Shown one piece after another: positions 47,105-55,753 of a DNA stretch of 64,000 bases; the first letter of the stretch is position 1; the number at the start of each line of letters is the position of its first letter. The notes beneath the pieces were generated by a model. The model was not told the DNA's origin. It did not search any database and saw nothing but the letters and a program-made list of their open reading frames with translations. Position numbers and translations under genes: made by a program. Origin of the DNA: Chloroflexota bacterium (GTDB taxonomy: Bacteria > Chloroflexota > Dehalococcoidia > Dehalococcoidales > JACQON01); NCBI GenBank assembly GCA_016202545.1, contig JACQON010000028.1, positions 1 to 64,000 on the forward strand. Reading direction: 5' to 3'.

Positions 47105-48595
47105 TTGAAGCTATCTGTTGAGCCTGAAGTGTGGTCGGTGCTGGCCAGAGCGGGTGCCTTTCTCGCCGAGCAGGGGATAAAGTCGTATCTGACGGGCGGT
47201 TTTGTGCGCGATGTGCTCCTGGGCAGGCATACGGCAGACATCGATATCGCCGTGCTCGCTGATGCGCTGGAAGTGGCGTCCGGGGCGGCCAGTGCCCTGG
47301 GGGGCAGGTATGTCGTGCTCGATGAGGCGAATAAGGTGGGCAGGGTGGTCCTGCTGTCTGAGGAACGGTGGCAGCTCGATTTTTCCACCATCAAGGTGGA
47401 TATCGAGCATGACTTGGCACAGCGTGATTTCACGGTAAACGCCATGGCGGTTGACCTTGAAGGGCTGATAGAGGGCCAGGGTGAAGCGCAGCTTATAGAC
47501 CCCTTCGGCGGCCAGCACGACCTTGGCCGCGGGGTGCTGCGGGTGGTCGCTGCGGGCGTCTTTGAAGCCGATGCGGCGCGCTTGCTGCGGGCGGTGCGCC
47601 TGGCGGCTGAGCTTGGCTTCAGCATTGACAGCGACACCGAAGCCCTGCTCCGACTCCACAGCCGCCTGGTTGCCCGCGTTGCCGGTGAGCGGACGAGGGA
47701 AGAGCTGCTCCGGCTGCTATCCCTGTGTCAGTCAGGGCGAATCCTGACCTATCTTGATGATGTGGACTTGCTCATGGCGATGATACCAGAGATGGAGCGG
47801 ACAAAGGGGGCCGAGCAGCCCAAGGAGCACTTCTGGGACGTTTTTCACCACTCGGTGGAGGCGGTGGCGGCGGTTGATTTTTTGCTCCGGCGGGAAAGCT
47901 GCCGGTATGCCGGCGATGACGTCCTGTCACCGGTGCCGTGGTCGCCGGCACTGGCCGGGCACTTTAACCAGGAGGTGAACCATGGCAGCACGCGGCGGTC
48001 GCTGCTCAAGGTGGCGGCGCTCCTGCATGATATCGCCAAGCCCGAGACCCGCTCCATTGAGGGCGGGCGGGTGCGGTTTCTGGGACACCCCCAGGAAGGG
48101 GCAGCCATGGCGGCCAGTATCCTGGAGAGGCTGAGGTTCAGCGCCAGGGAGATAAAGGCGGTGGCGACCATGGTCAAATATCACCTGCGGCCGACGCAGA
48201 TGACCCAGGACGGGCTTCCTTCCCGGCGGGCGGTATACCGCTATTTTCGCGATGTCGGCGATACTGGCATCGACATACTGTTCCTGAGCCTGGCTGACCA
48301 TCTGGCTACCAGAGGCCCGCATCTTGACCTGGCCCAGTGGCGGGGACATACCGAGCTGGCGGGCTATGTCCTGGCCCGCCGCTTTGAAGAAGAGGTCGCA
48401 GTCATTCCCCCCAGGCTGATTGACGGCCATGATTTGCTCAATATCTTTGGCCTGAGTCCGGGTCCGAAAGTGGGGGAGATTCTGGAGGTGGTGCGTGAAG
48501 CGCAGGCCGCCGGCGAGGTGACCGGGCGGGAGGAGGCCCTGGCCTACGTGGGACGTCTGCTGGTCTATCATCAGGGGGCATCCCAAACAAAATAG
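47105..48595 (+). CDS. tRNA nucleotidyltransferase/poly(A) polymerase family with HD domain
   Basis: A 496-residue class II nucleotidyltransferase. YLTGGFVRDVLLGRHTADIDIAV near 30-52 holds the GG and DxD catalytic parts; RDFTVNAMAVDL near 105 and DAARLLRAVRLAAELGF near 155 (the RRxxR-like base-recognition helix region) follow. An HD domain (LLHDIAKPETRSI near 310) extends the C-terminus. All three tRNAs here encode CCA, so the enzyme may mainly repair CCA ends or add poly(A); sequence alone does not decide. Start TTG at 47105 after GGCAGGAG. Confidence 0.92.
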   Translation: MKLSVEPEVWSVLARAGAFLAEQGIKSYLTGGFVRDVLLGRHTADIDIAVLADALEVASGAASALGGRYVVLDEANKVGRVVLLSEERWQLDFSTIKVDIEHDLAQRDFTVNAMAVDLEGLIEGQGEAQLIDPFGGQHDLGRGVLRVVAAGVFEADAARLLRAVRLAAELGFSIDSDTEALLRLHSRLVARVAGERTREELLRLLSLCQSGRILTYLDDVDLLMAMIPEMERTKGAEQPKEHFWDVFHHSVEAVAAVDFLLRRESCRYAGDDVLSPVPWSPALAGHFNQEVNHGSTRRSLLKVAALLHDIAKPETRSIEGGRVRFLGHPQEGAAMAASILERLRFSAREIKAVATMVKYHLRPTQMTQDGLPSRRAVYRYFRDVGDTGIDILFLSLADHLATRGPHLDLAQWRGHTELAGYVLARRFEEEVAVIPPRLIDGHDLLNIFGLSPGPKVGEILEVVREAQAAGEVTGREEALAYVGRLLVYHQGASQTK

Positions 48596-48619
48596 CCCGA
48601 GAGCGAACCGAGGAGGAAA

Positions 48620-50164
48620 ATGCGTAGAAGAAATATCCTGGTCTTGGTCATAATGCTGATAATCCTGGGCTTTGGCCTGTGGACGGTATTGCCGCTTGAA
48701 GGTGAGCGGTTCGGTCGCCAGGGAGTCCGGCTGGGGCTCGACCTTGTCGGTGGGGTGCACCTGGTGTACCAGGCCCAGTTTCCCGAGGGCGCCACCGCCG
48801 AGCAGAAGGCAAGGGACATGGAGCGGGCGCTGGCCACCATCGAAAGCCGCATCAACAAGTATGGCGTCGCCGAGCCGATAATCCAAAGGCTGGGCACCGA
48901 CCGTATCCTGGTGCAGCTCCCTGGGTTTACCGATGTGGAGGCTGCCAAGGGCCTGGTGGAGCAGACCGGCTTCCTTGAGTTCAGGCGGGTGGAGCTGAAT
49001 AAGGGTGGCCAGCCGGTCACCCTGGCCGATTATCTGGGCGGCGAGGGGAAAGAGTTTTTCAATTCCGGCGAAAGAGGCAACCGCATATTTGCGGACGGGC
49101 GGGGCAATCCCATTGTCTTCCTGACCCAGGATGAGGCCGGCCTGAAGTATACCGATGAAGCCGGTAACCCTGCGGATATCGAGGTGCTCAAGCAGCGACC
49201 GGATAGCGCGCAGGCGCTGGCCTGGGTTCCGGCCCGTGGAGAGGACGGGACACCGCTCACCGGCGAGCTTCTGGAGCAGGCTGCGCCGTCCCTCAGGCAG
49301 ACTCCCACCGGCACCGAGGCTGAGGTTGCCATTACGTGGAGCTCCGAGGGAGCGTTGATATTCGACCAGGTCGCCCAGCGCATTTATAATTCAGGCCCCA
49401 ACGGGTCGCCACAGCGGGCCCTGGGCATCTTCCTGGATAGCGTGCTCATTTCCTTTCCCCAGATTCTGCAGCCCTCGTATGGCGGCAGCGCCGTCATAAC
49501 CGGCAATTTCTCCGTCGCTGAAGTGGAACGGCTATCTAACCTGCTTAATTCAGGCGCTCTGCCCATGCCACTGATGAAGCCTCCGCTTTACCAGGAAAAG
49601 GTCTCAGCTACGCTGGGGCCGGATTTCATTGATATGAGCGTTAAGGCGGGTATAATCGGCACGATACTGGTCATGCTGTTCATGATGGTGTACTATCGCC
49701 TGTCAGGCGTCCTGGCCAGCCTGGCCCTGGTCTTTTATGGAACGCTGGTGCTGGCGCTATTCAAGCTGATACCGGTCACTCTTAACCTGGCCGGGCTGGG
49801 CGGGTTCATCCTGTCCGTGGGTATGGCGGTGGATGCTAATGTCCTTATCTTTGAAAGGATGAAGGAGGAATTGATGGCAGGGCGCACGCTGGGGGCAGCC
49901 ATCGAGGCCGGCTTCAACCGGGCCTGGTCAGGCATCAGGGACAGCAACGTGACCACCTTTATCGTGTGTGGCATTCTCTACTGGCTGGGCAGCAGCATTG
50001 TCGCCAGCGCTGCGGTGATGGGTTTTGCCCTGACTCTGTTTATCGGCGTGGCGGTGAGCATGTTCACCGCCATTACGGTCACACGCACGCTGCTGCGCCT
50101 GTTTATCGGCACGCCTCTGGCCGGCAAGACCACGCTATTCAGCGCATATTGGGGTAAGAGATGA
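48620..50164 (+). CDS. secD: protein translocase subunit SecD
   Basis: A 514-residue membrane protein that, with SecF, uses the proton gradient to pull exported proteins outward. One N-terminal membrane helix (NILVLVIMLIILGFGLWTVL) is followed by GVRLGLDLVGGVHLVYQ, the SecD D1 motif. A long outer domain comes next. Five C-terminal helices begin near 345 with the SecD block VGMAVDANVLIFERMKEEL near 398. AGGAGG precedes the ATG. It overlaps secF by 4 bases. Confidence 0.97.
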   Translation: MRRRNILVLVIMLIILGFGLWTVLPLEGERFGRQGVRLGLDLVGGVHLVYQAQFPEGATAEQKARDMERALATIESRINKYGVAEPIIQRLGTDRILVQLPGFTDVEAAKGLVEQTGFLEFRRVELNKGGQPVTLADYLGGEGKEFFNSGERGNRIFADGRGNPIVFLTQDEAGLKYTDEAGNPADIEVLKQRPDSAQALAWVPARGEDGTPLTGELLEQAAPSLRQTPTGTEAEVAITWSSEGALIFDQVAQRIYNSGPNGSPQRALGIFLDSVLISFPQILQPSYGGSAVITGNFSVAEVERLSNLLNSGALPMPLMKPPLYQEKVSATLGPDFIDMSVKAGIIGTILVMLFMMVYYRLSGVLASLALVFYGTLVLALFKLIPVTLNLAGLGGFILSVGMAVDANVLIFERMKEELMAGRTLGAAIEAGFNRAWSGIRDSNVTTFIVCGILYWLGSSIVASAAVMGFALTLFIGVAVSMFTAITVTRTLLRLFIGTPLAGKTTLFSAYWGKR

Positions 50165-51069
50165 TGGATATCACAGGTAAAAGGTTTTTGTTCCTTCTGG
50201 TATCGACGATAGTCGTTGTTATCGGCATTATTTCACTGGCGACTTTCGGTCTGAGAGCGGGCATCGAGTTCAGCAGCGGCTCCATACTGGGAGTGAGCTT
50301 TGAGCAAGAAGTGGACGCGGCGCAGGTGAAGCAGGAGATAGCCAGGCTGGGCTACCCTAACGCTCTCGTTCAGCGCACCGGGCAGGATGAGTTCCTCATC
50401 CGCACCCATGAGCTGACCGATGAGGAGAAGGCGCAGCTAGAGGCCGGCCTGGCCGGGACGCTGGGAAACCTCAGTGAGACGCAGTTCTACTCAGTATCAC
50501 CTATAGTCGCTGCCGAGACGGCAAGCAACGCCGCCATTGCCGTGGCCGTGGCTGCGGTGGGCATACTTCTTTACGTTACCTGGGCGTTCCGGCGCATGCC
50601 CCGGCCTTTCCACTACGGCACCTGCGCCGTAATAGCGCTGGTGCACGATGCGCTGGTGGCGCTGGGAGTTTTTTCCTTCTTTGGCGGCTTGCTGAACTGG
50701 CAGGTCAATCTGATGTTCATCACCGGCATCCTGGCGGTGATTGGCTACAGCGTGAATGCCACCGTGGTCATATTTGACCGGATACGGGAAAACCTCATCA
50801 AGGGCGTAAGCGCCGATTTTGAGGTGGTGGTCAATAACAGCCTGGTCGAGACGCTGGGGCGCTCCATGAATACCAGCCTGACCACGCTGGTAGTGGTGCT
50901 GGCCCTGCTGTTATTTGTCGGGGCGTCCATCCAGAATTTTGCCGTGGTCATGCTGACCGGCGTGATTGCCGGCACTTTCAGTTCAATCTGTATCGCTCCC
51001 GCGTTGCTGGTGATTTGGGAAAAGAGGGAATGGGGGAAGTTCTTGCGCTGGCCCGCTTACCTGCGGTAG
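50161..51069 (+). CDS. secF: protein translocase subunit SecF
   Basis: A 302-residue partner of SecD with six membrane helices. FLFLLVSTIVVVIGIISL is helix 1, FGLRAGIEFSSGSILGV the F1 motif, and GYSVNATVVIFDRIRENL near 195 the D4-like block. The ATG lies inside the secD stop region (ATGATGG), so the two are coupled. Confidence 0.97.
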   Translation: MMDITGKRFLFLLVSTIVVVIGIISLATFGLRAGIEFSSGSILGVSFEQEVDAAQVKQEIARLGYPNALVQRTGQDEFLIRTHELTDEEKAQLEAGLAGTLGNLSETQFYSVSPIVAAETASNAAIAVAVAAVGILLYVTWAFRRMPRPFHYGTCAVIALVHDALVALGVFSFFGGLLNWQVNLMFITGILAVIGYSVNATVVIFDRIRENLIKGVSADFEVVVNNSLVETLGRSMNTSLTTLVVVLALLLFVGASIQNFAVVMLTGVIAGTFSSICIAPALLVIWEKREWGKFLRWPAYLR

Positions 51070-51082
51070 AGCCCGAGGCAAG

Positions 51083-52003
51083 GTGAACGAGATGTTTTTC
51101 TCCAGAAGCGGTGCTTCCAGGCTGGCCCTGATGGTGGTGGTCGGGCTGGTACTGCTCAAAGTGGCGGTGGGGGTGGTAACGGGCAGCATCAGCATCTTCG
51201 CCCAGGCGCTGGACAGCTTTCTCGACCTGTTTGCCGTGCTCATCACTGTCTTTGCTATCAGCGCGGCTGTCAGGCCTGCTGACGAGGGCCATCCCTTCGG
51301 CCACGGCAAGGTGGAGAGTATAGCCGCCATAGCCCAGGCGGTGCTCATCCTGGTGACGGCCGGACTGATAATCTACTTAGCCGTGCAGCGGCTCATCAGC
51401 GGCGTGGCCATCGAGTTGACCGAGGCCGGCATCGGGGTGATGCTGGTTTCCATAGCGGCCAGCGTTTTCCTGTCCCGCCATCTGCTCAAAGTGTCGCGGG
51501 CCACCGGTTCCATCGCGCTGGAAGCGAATGCGCGTAATGTCGCCGCCGACGTCTATTCGGCGGCCGGGGTGCTGGCGGGACTGGTGGTCATACGCTTTAC
51601 CGGCCTCGACGTTCTTGACCCGATTATCGCCATCGGAGTTGCCCTGTTCATACTGAAAAGCGCTTATGATGTTACCAGAAAATCGTTTGAGGAGCTGGTG
51701 GATGCCCGGCTGCCGGCGGAGGAAGAGGATGCGATAAAGTCCTGTATCATGGGCCAGGGCTGCCAGCTCGTTGATTTCCATGACCTGCGCACTCGTAAGG
51801 CGGGTGGCCAGCGCTATATCGAGTTGCATCTGACCATGCCGAAAAATATCAGCGTGGAAGAGTCACATCAGCTATGTGACCGCCTGGAGCGGAGCATAGA
51901 GTCCAGGCTGCCCACTGCCAGCGTGACCATTCACGTGGAGCCGTGCACTACGGAGTGCGCCCAGTGCTCCGTGTCCTGCACACTCCAGGACAGGAACGGC
52001 TAG
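51083..52003 (+). CDS. cation diffusion facilitator (Zn/Fe/Mn efflux) with Cys-rich tail
   Basis: A 306-residue CDF transporter, exchanging divalent metal for protons out of the cytosol. Membrane helices are seen across residues 14-200. QALDSFLDLFAVL is the helix 2 metal site (FDxxD-like), HPFGHGKVESIAA the signature loop and EANARNVAADVYSAAGVL helix 5 (HxxxD-like with Asn for His). The cytosolic domain ends in ECAQCSVSC, adding four closely spaced Cys with CTTEC, a soft-metal site not usual in CDFs. The GTG at 51083 or ATG at 51092 may start it. The stop TAG is the end of MITE-like copy 5. Confidence 0.92.
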   Translation: MNEMFFSRSGASRLALMVVVGLVLLKVAVGVVTGSISIFAQALDSFLDLFAVLITVFAISAAVRPADEGHPFGHGKVESIAAIAQAVLILVTAGLIIYLAVQRLISGVAIELTEAGIGVMLVSIAASVFLSRHLLKVSRATGSIALEANARNVAADVYSAAGVLAGLVVIRFTGLDVLDPIIAIGVALFILKSAYDVTRKSFEELVDARLPAEEEDAIKSCIMGQGCQLVDFHDLRTRKAGGQRYIELHLTMPKNISVEESHQLCDRLERSIESRLPTASVTIHVEPCTTECAQCSVSCTLQDRNG

Positions 52004-52251
52004 TGTACTGTCATGTTAATTATTGAACCGATTACTGCTTCAGCACGCATTATCGCTTACTGACGACCTCATCCCTTTTATCCCCTTCCCATTGGGAATG
52101 TGGTCAGGGGTTCACCCAGAAGGGCTCGTCCTGAAGGCTCGCTCTGAAGGGTTCACCCTGAAGGGGATGGGCTTCGGCTGAGTTCCCTTCAAAGCACTTT
52201 CCCCATTTCTGATAAAGCGACATGGTCATCTATTTACCTGACGAGACATTA
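52001..52251. mobile_element. MITE-like element, copy 5
   Basis: 251 bp, the shortest copy. The left end is TAGTGTACTGTCATGTTAAT; the right end read inward is TAATGTCTCGTCAGGTAAAT. It lies between convergent genes and supplies the stop codon of both: TAG (52001-52003) for the CDF transporter and TAA (52249-52251, minus strand) for the HDAC-family gene. It has only a short TTCCC-ATT-GGGAA hairpin, and its order of internal segments is the reverse complement of copy 1. Confidence 0.85.
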
Positions 52252-53283
52252 GCCTAGGTGGTGTATTCTTTTTATTGAGCTGATGAGCCGGGCGAGGTCC
52301 GGCGCTTGAAAGCGGCGCTGCGGCTGGCCCAGGGGGTCTTCGATGTCCGTATCGCCCATGAGAACGTCAAAGGTGGCCTTCACCGAGGCGGCCAGGGCGG
52401 CCAGGTTGTAGCCGCCTTCCAGATTGAAAGTCAGCCGACCGTGGCATAGCTTGTCAGCCAGCTCTTTGATGGCCCTGACCAGCAGGGCAAAGCCGGTGGT
52501 GGTCACCTGCATCATGGCAAGCTGGTCGGCCCAGTGAGTGTCATAGCCGGCGGAGACCAGGATGAGCTGGGGGCTGAAGCGCCTGACGGCGGGTATGATG
52601 ACCTGCTCAAATACCTGTAGATATTCCCGGTCACCGCATCCCGCCGGCAAGGGCACGTTGAGCGTGGTCCCTGCGGCGTCACCGGCGCCGGTCTCCGTCA
52701 TGCTGCCGGTGCCCGGGTAGTGCGGGTACTGGTGAGTGGAGATATAGAGCACCCTGGGTTCAGAGTAGAAAGCGTCCTGTGTTCCGTTGCCGTGGTGCAC
52801 GTCAAAATCAACTATGGCGGCGCGCTCCGGCCCGTATTTGTCCAGGGCGTACCTGGTGGCGATAGCCACATTGTTGAATAGACAAAAGCCCATGGCCCGC
52901 CCCGGGGTGGCATGGTGGCCCGGCGGTCTGACCAGGGCAAAGGCGCTGTCCACATCCCCGTTCATGACTGCCTCCACCGCCGTGATGCTGCCGCCAGCCG
53001 CATAGAGGGCTGCCTCATAGGAGTCGGCAGACATCACCGTATCGAGGTCCAGCCAGCCACCGCCCCTTTGAGCCACCTCCTGTATATGCGCTATGTGCTG
53101 CTCGTCATGCACCAGCATTAGCTCGTCGGTGGTGGCGGGACGGGGTGCCAGGGATACCAGCCGCTGTTTAAGCCCGCTCTCCTCCAGGCGGGACATTATG
53201 GCTTGCAGCCGCCTGGGGTTTTCCACGTGCTCGCCGGTATCATGCTTGAGGTAGACGGCGTCATAGACAAAGCCTACCTTCAT
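52249..53283 (-). CDS. histone deacetylase/acetoin utilization family deacetylase
   Basis: A 344-residue zinc amidohydrolase of the arginase-deacetylase fold. RPPGHHATPGRAMGFCLFNN near 118-137 holds the two catalytic His; DFDVHHGNGTQDAFY near 165 the zinc Asp and His; YISTHQYPHYPGTG near 185 and SAGYDTHWADQLA near 245 (second zinc Asp) complete it, with NLEGGYNL near 290. Bacterial members remove acyl groups from polyamines or lysines; the substrate is not evident. It has its own promoter. The stop TAA is the end of MITE-like copy 5. Confidence 0.95.
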   Translation of the reverse strand: MKVGFVYDAVYLKHDTGEHVENPRRLQAIMSRLEESGLKQRLVSLAPRPATTDELMLVHDEQHIAHIQEVAQRGGGWLDLDTVMSADSYEAALYAAGGSITAVEAVMNGDVDSAFALVRPPGHHATPGRAMGFCLFNNVAIATRYALDKYGPERAAIVDFDVHHGNGTQDAFYSEPRVLYISTHQYPHYPGTGSMTETGAGDAAGTTLNVPLPAGCGDREYLQVFEQVIIPAVRRFSPQLILVSAGYDTHWADQLAMMQVTTTGFALLVRAIKELADKLCHGRLTFNLEGGYNLAALAASVKATFDVLMGDTDIEDPLGQPQRRFQAPDLARLISSIKRIHHLG

Positions 53284-53304
53284 ACTTGGTCTCCTCTGGT
53301 TGCG

Positions 53305-53333
53305 ATGATACCAGATATAAAGCGCACGGACAA
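53305..53333 (-). promoter_or_regulatory. promoter of the HDAC-family gene
   Basis: On the minus strand TTGTCC (53328-53333), 17 bases, TATCAT (53305-53310), 21 bases before the start codon. Confidence 0.55.
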
Positions 53334-53385
53334 GCCTTAATCATAAGAGGTCGTCTGGCAACGGAGCAAGAATTTAACCTTCTCG

Positions 53386-53415
53386 TGTCATTGCGAGCGT
53401 AGCGAAGCAATGACA
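53386..53415. repeat. REP-like 30 bp palindrome
   Basis: TGTCATTGC and GCAATGACA form a perfect 9 bp inverted repeat around GAGCGTAGCGAA. The sequence is of the widely dispersed 'GTCATTGCGAGCGAAGCGAAGCAAT' kind and is related to family B ends. Confidence 0.7.
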
Positions 53416-53470
53416 CCTTTGAGGTGGCTTTTTGGGATTCGGACTCACGGATCATGGACCGGGCCATGTC

Positions 53471-53499
53471 TTGAGTTGATGGGTTTAATCGATTATACT
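53471..53499 (+). promoter_or_regulatory. promoter of the NurA gene
   Basis: TTGAGT (53471-53476), 17 bases, TATACT (53494-53499), 41 bases before the GTG start. Confidence 0.55.
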
Positions 53500-53540
53500 G
53501 TGACAAAGGAATCCACTGCGCTTGAATCTGGAGGCAAGAG

Positions 53541-54743
53541 GTGTCTTTAGACTTAACCAGGGTGGCGTCACAGGTGGAAAGCATGGTCTCCAGGCTGAAG
53601 GCCGGCGTCAGTGAGAGGCATCAGCGCCTGGAGCGGGCGCTCGGCGTCCTTGGCGATGAGGCCAATGATATCGAGCGCCTGCGACACAAGGTGTCCCACA
53701 GCAAGACAACCTGGCTGGTGGCCGGGCTGGCCGAGTCCCTCGGCCAGCACTACCCGCCGCCGCCCTGCCCGCCGGAGTTCACTGTCATCGCTGTTGACGG
53801 CTCTCACATTGAGGTTGACCGGCACCGTTCAGCGCGCTGCTACCTGATAAACCTGGGCAGCGTCATCCTTCGCTACGGGGCTGACCCCGCTGCCGTGCTG
53901 GATAGCCTGCCCCGCCTTTACTCCGAAGACAAAGACCTGCTGATTGTGCCGGGCATGGCGGGAGGGCGCGAGCAGCCGGTGGAGGGCGCTCTGCTGGGCA
54001 TCAAGCGTGGCGTTGAGGAGTGCCGCCGCCTGGCCGAGCTGGCCGGCGGCCTGGCTTCCGATGGCCCGGCCCTGGCGCTGCTGGACGGCTCGCTTGTCCT
54101 GTGGGGCCTGGAGGCTTACCCCGAGTTTGTGACTGAGGCACTGCTGAGTAAAGGATTCCTGAGCTATCTTGATGACATAAGAAGGCTTAATAATAGTGGT
54201 AAAAGGCGGGCCCTTGCCAGCTATATCAGCTTTCCCCGCAGCACCGATGTGGTCAACGTGCTGCGCCTTGTCCTGTGCCCCCATGAGCTTGCCGACTGCG
54301 ACCGCTATTGCCCCGGGGGTGAGAAAAGGGAATGCGACGCCGTCTCCGGCGTCCGGGATAGCGAGCTATTTTATCAGACGCTGGGGCAGGGGGAGAGGTC
54401 AGCGCTGTTTATCAGCCGGTCCTCGGTAGTGGAGAAGCACTATGGGCGGCACCAGGTCTACTTTTTCTACCTCAACACGGGGGATGAGATTGCCAGGGTT
54501 GAGATGCCGCAGTGGGCGGCGCTCGACGGGGGGCTCCTTGACCTGGCCCATGCCCTGGCCTTAGACCAGTGCCGGCGGGGAAACGGCTATCCGGTGGCGC
54601 TCAGCGAGGCCCATGAGCAGGCGGTGGTCGCCACTGCCGACAGAGAGCAGTTCTGGCAACTGGTGGAGGCATCTTTAGCTGATGAGCGCCTGCCTTTCCT
54701 GACCTCGGCCAAGAGCTTGAGCAAGAGGACGAGGTGGATTTGA
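53541..54743 (+). CDS. NurA-domain nuclease
   Basis: A 400-residue protein with a NurA domain, the 5'-3' nuclease that works with the HerA pump in DNA-end resection. Residues about 83-100 (FTVIAVDGSHIEVDRH) show the first active-site Asp in the 'aiDGS' form typical of NurA. LLDGSLVLWGLEAY near 178 is the second acid block, and YFFYLNTGDEIARVEMPQW near 305 the third. The N-terminal 80 residues are helical and charged. It starts with GTG after AGGCAAGAG. A HerA ATPase gene lies 2.3 kb downstream in the same direction with other genes between, so the pair is linked but not adjacent. Confidence 0.88.
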   Translation: MSLDLTRVASQVESMVSRLKAGVSERHQRLERALGVLGDEANDIERLRHKVSHSKTTWLVAGLAESLGQHYPPPPCPPEFTVIAVDGSHIEVDRHRSARCYLINLGSVILRYGADPAAVLDSLPRLYSEDKDLLIVPGMAGGREQPVEGALLGIKRGVEECRRLAELAGGLASDGPALALLDGSLVLWGLEAYPEFVTEALLSKGFLSYLDDIRRLNNSGKRRALASYISFPRSTDVVNVLRLVLCPHELADCDRYCPGGEKRECDAVSGVRDSELFYQTLGQGERSALFISRSSVVEKHYGRHQVYFFYLNTGDEIARVEMPQWAALDGGLLDLAHALALDQCRRGNGYPVALSEAHEQAVVATADREQFWQLVEASLADERLPFLTSAKSLSKRTRWI

Positions 54744-54799
54744 GGGAATTAAAAGTTTAGAGAGCAAAATGAAAAGTGCAAAAATGGAGAAAAGGGCAA

Positions 54800-54990
54800 C
54801 CGGGACCTCTCCCTTTGTAAAGGGATTCATCCTGAAGGATTCTTCCTGAAGGAGATTGAGAGGGATTTAGATGGTTGAAATCCCCCTTAATCCCCCTTTG
54901 CCAAAGGGGGAGAGTATAATAAAAAGAGGGCTAATGCCCTATTGGATTCCTGGTCTGAGGGGAAAAGCCCTATCAAACTTCTCGTGATAA
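54800..54990. repeat. intergenic repeat-like stretch with palindrome
   Basis: The 268-base gap between the NurA gene and the lipoprotein gene holds repeated pieces (ATCCTGAAGGATTCTTCCTGAAGGA) and a perfect inverted repeat CCCCCTTT-GCC-AAAGGGGG at 54892-54910 with AATCCCCCTTAATCCCCC before it. It is of the same general kind as the other dispersed palindromes, but it does not have the MITE-like ends. TATAAT at 54915-54920 may be a -10 box for the lipoprotein gene. Confidence 0.5.
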
Positions 54991-55011
54991 AGGGATTTGG
55001 AGAGAGCAGAA

Positions 55012-55446
55012 GTGAGAAACAAGCCTAAACGGTATTTGATTTTGCTTATAGGGTTGGTTCTTTTATTGGCTAGCTCAGCTGTGGGTTGTCAAGCACCATC
55101 TGCGAATAGAGAACAAGTAGAACAAGTAATTGATGTCTTAGACACTGCTAAACTATTGGACATTGGTTATAACCAGCCAGACAAGATTGTAACGGTTGAA
55201 GGAGTCATGGTTGGAACCTATTACGCAACAGGTAGCAAGGGGCAGCCTACTTTCCTAAACTTCCATGACCCGTATGAGGGATATTTCACGGCTGTTATAT
55301 GGGGAGATGACAGAGACAACTTCCCTCCCAATCCTGAGAGTTACTATCTGTACAAAAAGGTTAGGATAAAAGGCAAAATAGAGATATACAAAGGTGCTCC
55401 AGAAATTATCTTGCGTCAGCCATCACAAATTTTGGTTGTTAAATAG
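55012..55446 (+). CDS. small lipoprotein with OB-fold-like domain
   Basis: A 144-residue protein with a signal peptide (YLILLIGLVLLLASS) and lipobox SAVGC, so Cys near residue 26 would be lipidated. The mature part, with VTVEGVMVGTYYATGSKGQ, FTAVIWGDDRDNFPP and YKKVRIKGKIEIYKG, has the look of an OB fold ('V.V.G.V.....G...F..L.D......ViW' and 'G.I..Y.g.peI....'). It would sit on the outer face of the membrane. The GTG at 55012 is preferred to the TTG at 54997. It is clearly more AT-rich than its neighbours, hinting at transfer. Confidence 0.75.
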   Translation: MRNKPKRYLILLIGLVLLLASSAVGCQAPSANREQVEQVIDVLDTAKLLDIGYNQPDKIVTVEGVMVGTYYATGSKGQPTFLNFHDPYEGYFTAVIWGDDRDNFPPNPESYYLYKKVRIKGKIEIYKGAPEIILRQPSQILVVK

Positions 55447-55519
55447 GAGGTATCTAATGGCACCGCTCATCTGGTGCTTAATGTTCTTGGATACCCTAGA
55501 GATAAAAGGAGGTAAGCAA

Positions 55520-55597
55520 ATGGGAAGCAAAGGCAGAAAGAACGTCAAGAAACCCAAGAAGGTACAGGAGAAGAAGGAGGTAGCCAAGCAGAAGTAG
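55520..55597 (+). CDS. 25-residue very basic peptide, strong ribosome binding site
   Basis: MGSKGRKNVKKPKKVQEKKE and five more residues: 11 of 25 are Lys or Arg. AAAGGAGGT lies seven bases before the ATG. An in-frame ATG at 55457 with its own AGGAGGT would give a 46-residue form with a hydrophobic N-terminus (MAPLIWCLMFL). Both signals are good, so two nested products are possible. Function unknown; a nucleic-acid-binding peptide is conceivable. Confidence 0.55.
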   Translation: MGSKGRKNVKKPKKVQEKKEVAKQK

Positions 55598-55753
55598 GGT
55601 AAAACAGGAAGGCCGTTCGTTCTAATACCTCTTTCCCATTCTTTGAAAGGGATGGGGTTGCTGGCAATAACTGTATGGTCGGGTTAAGTAAGTTATGGCA
55701 TTTTGCCGGTAACCATCGAATACGGGCGAAGTTTGTCTTCCGTGGAGGGCACC

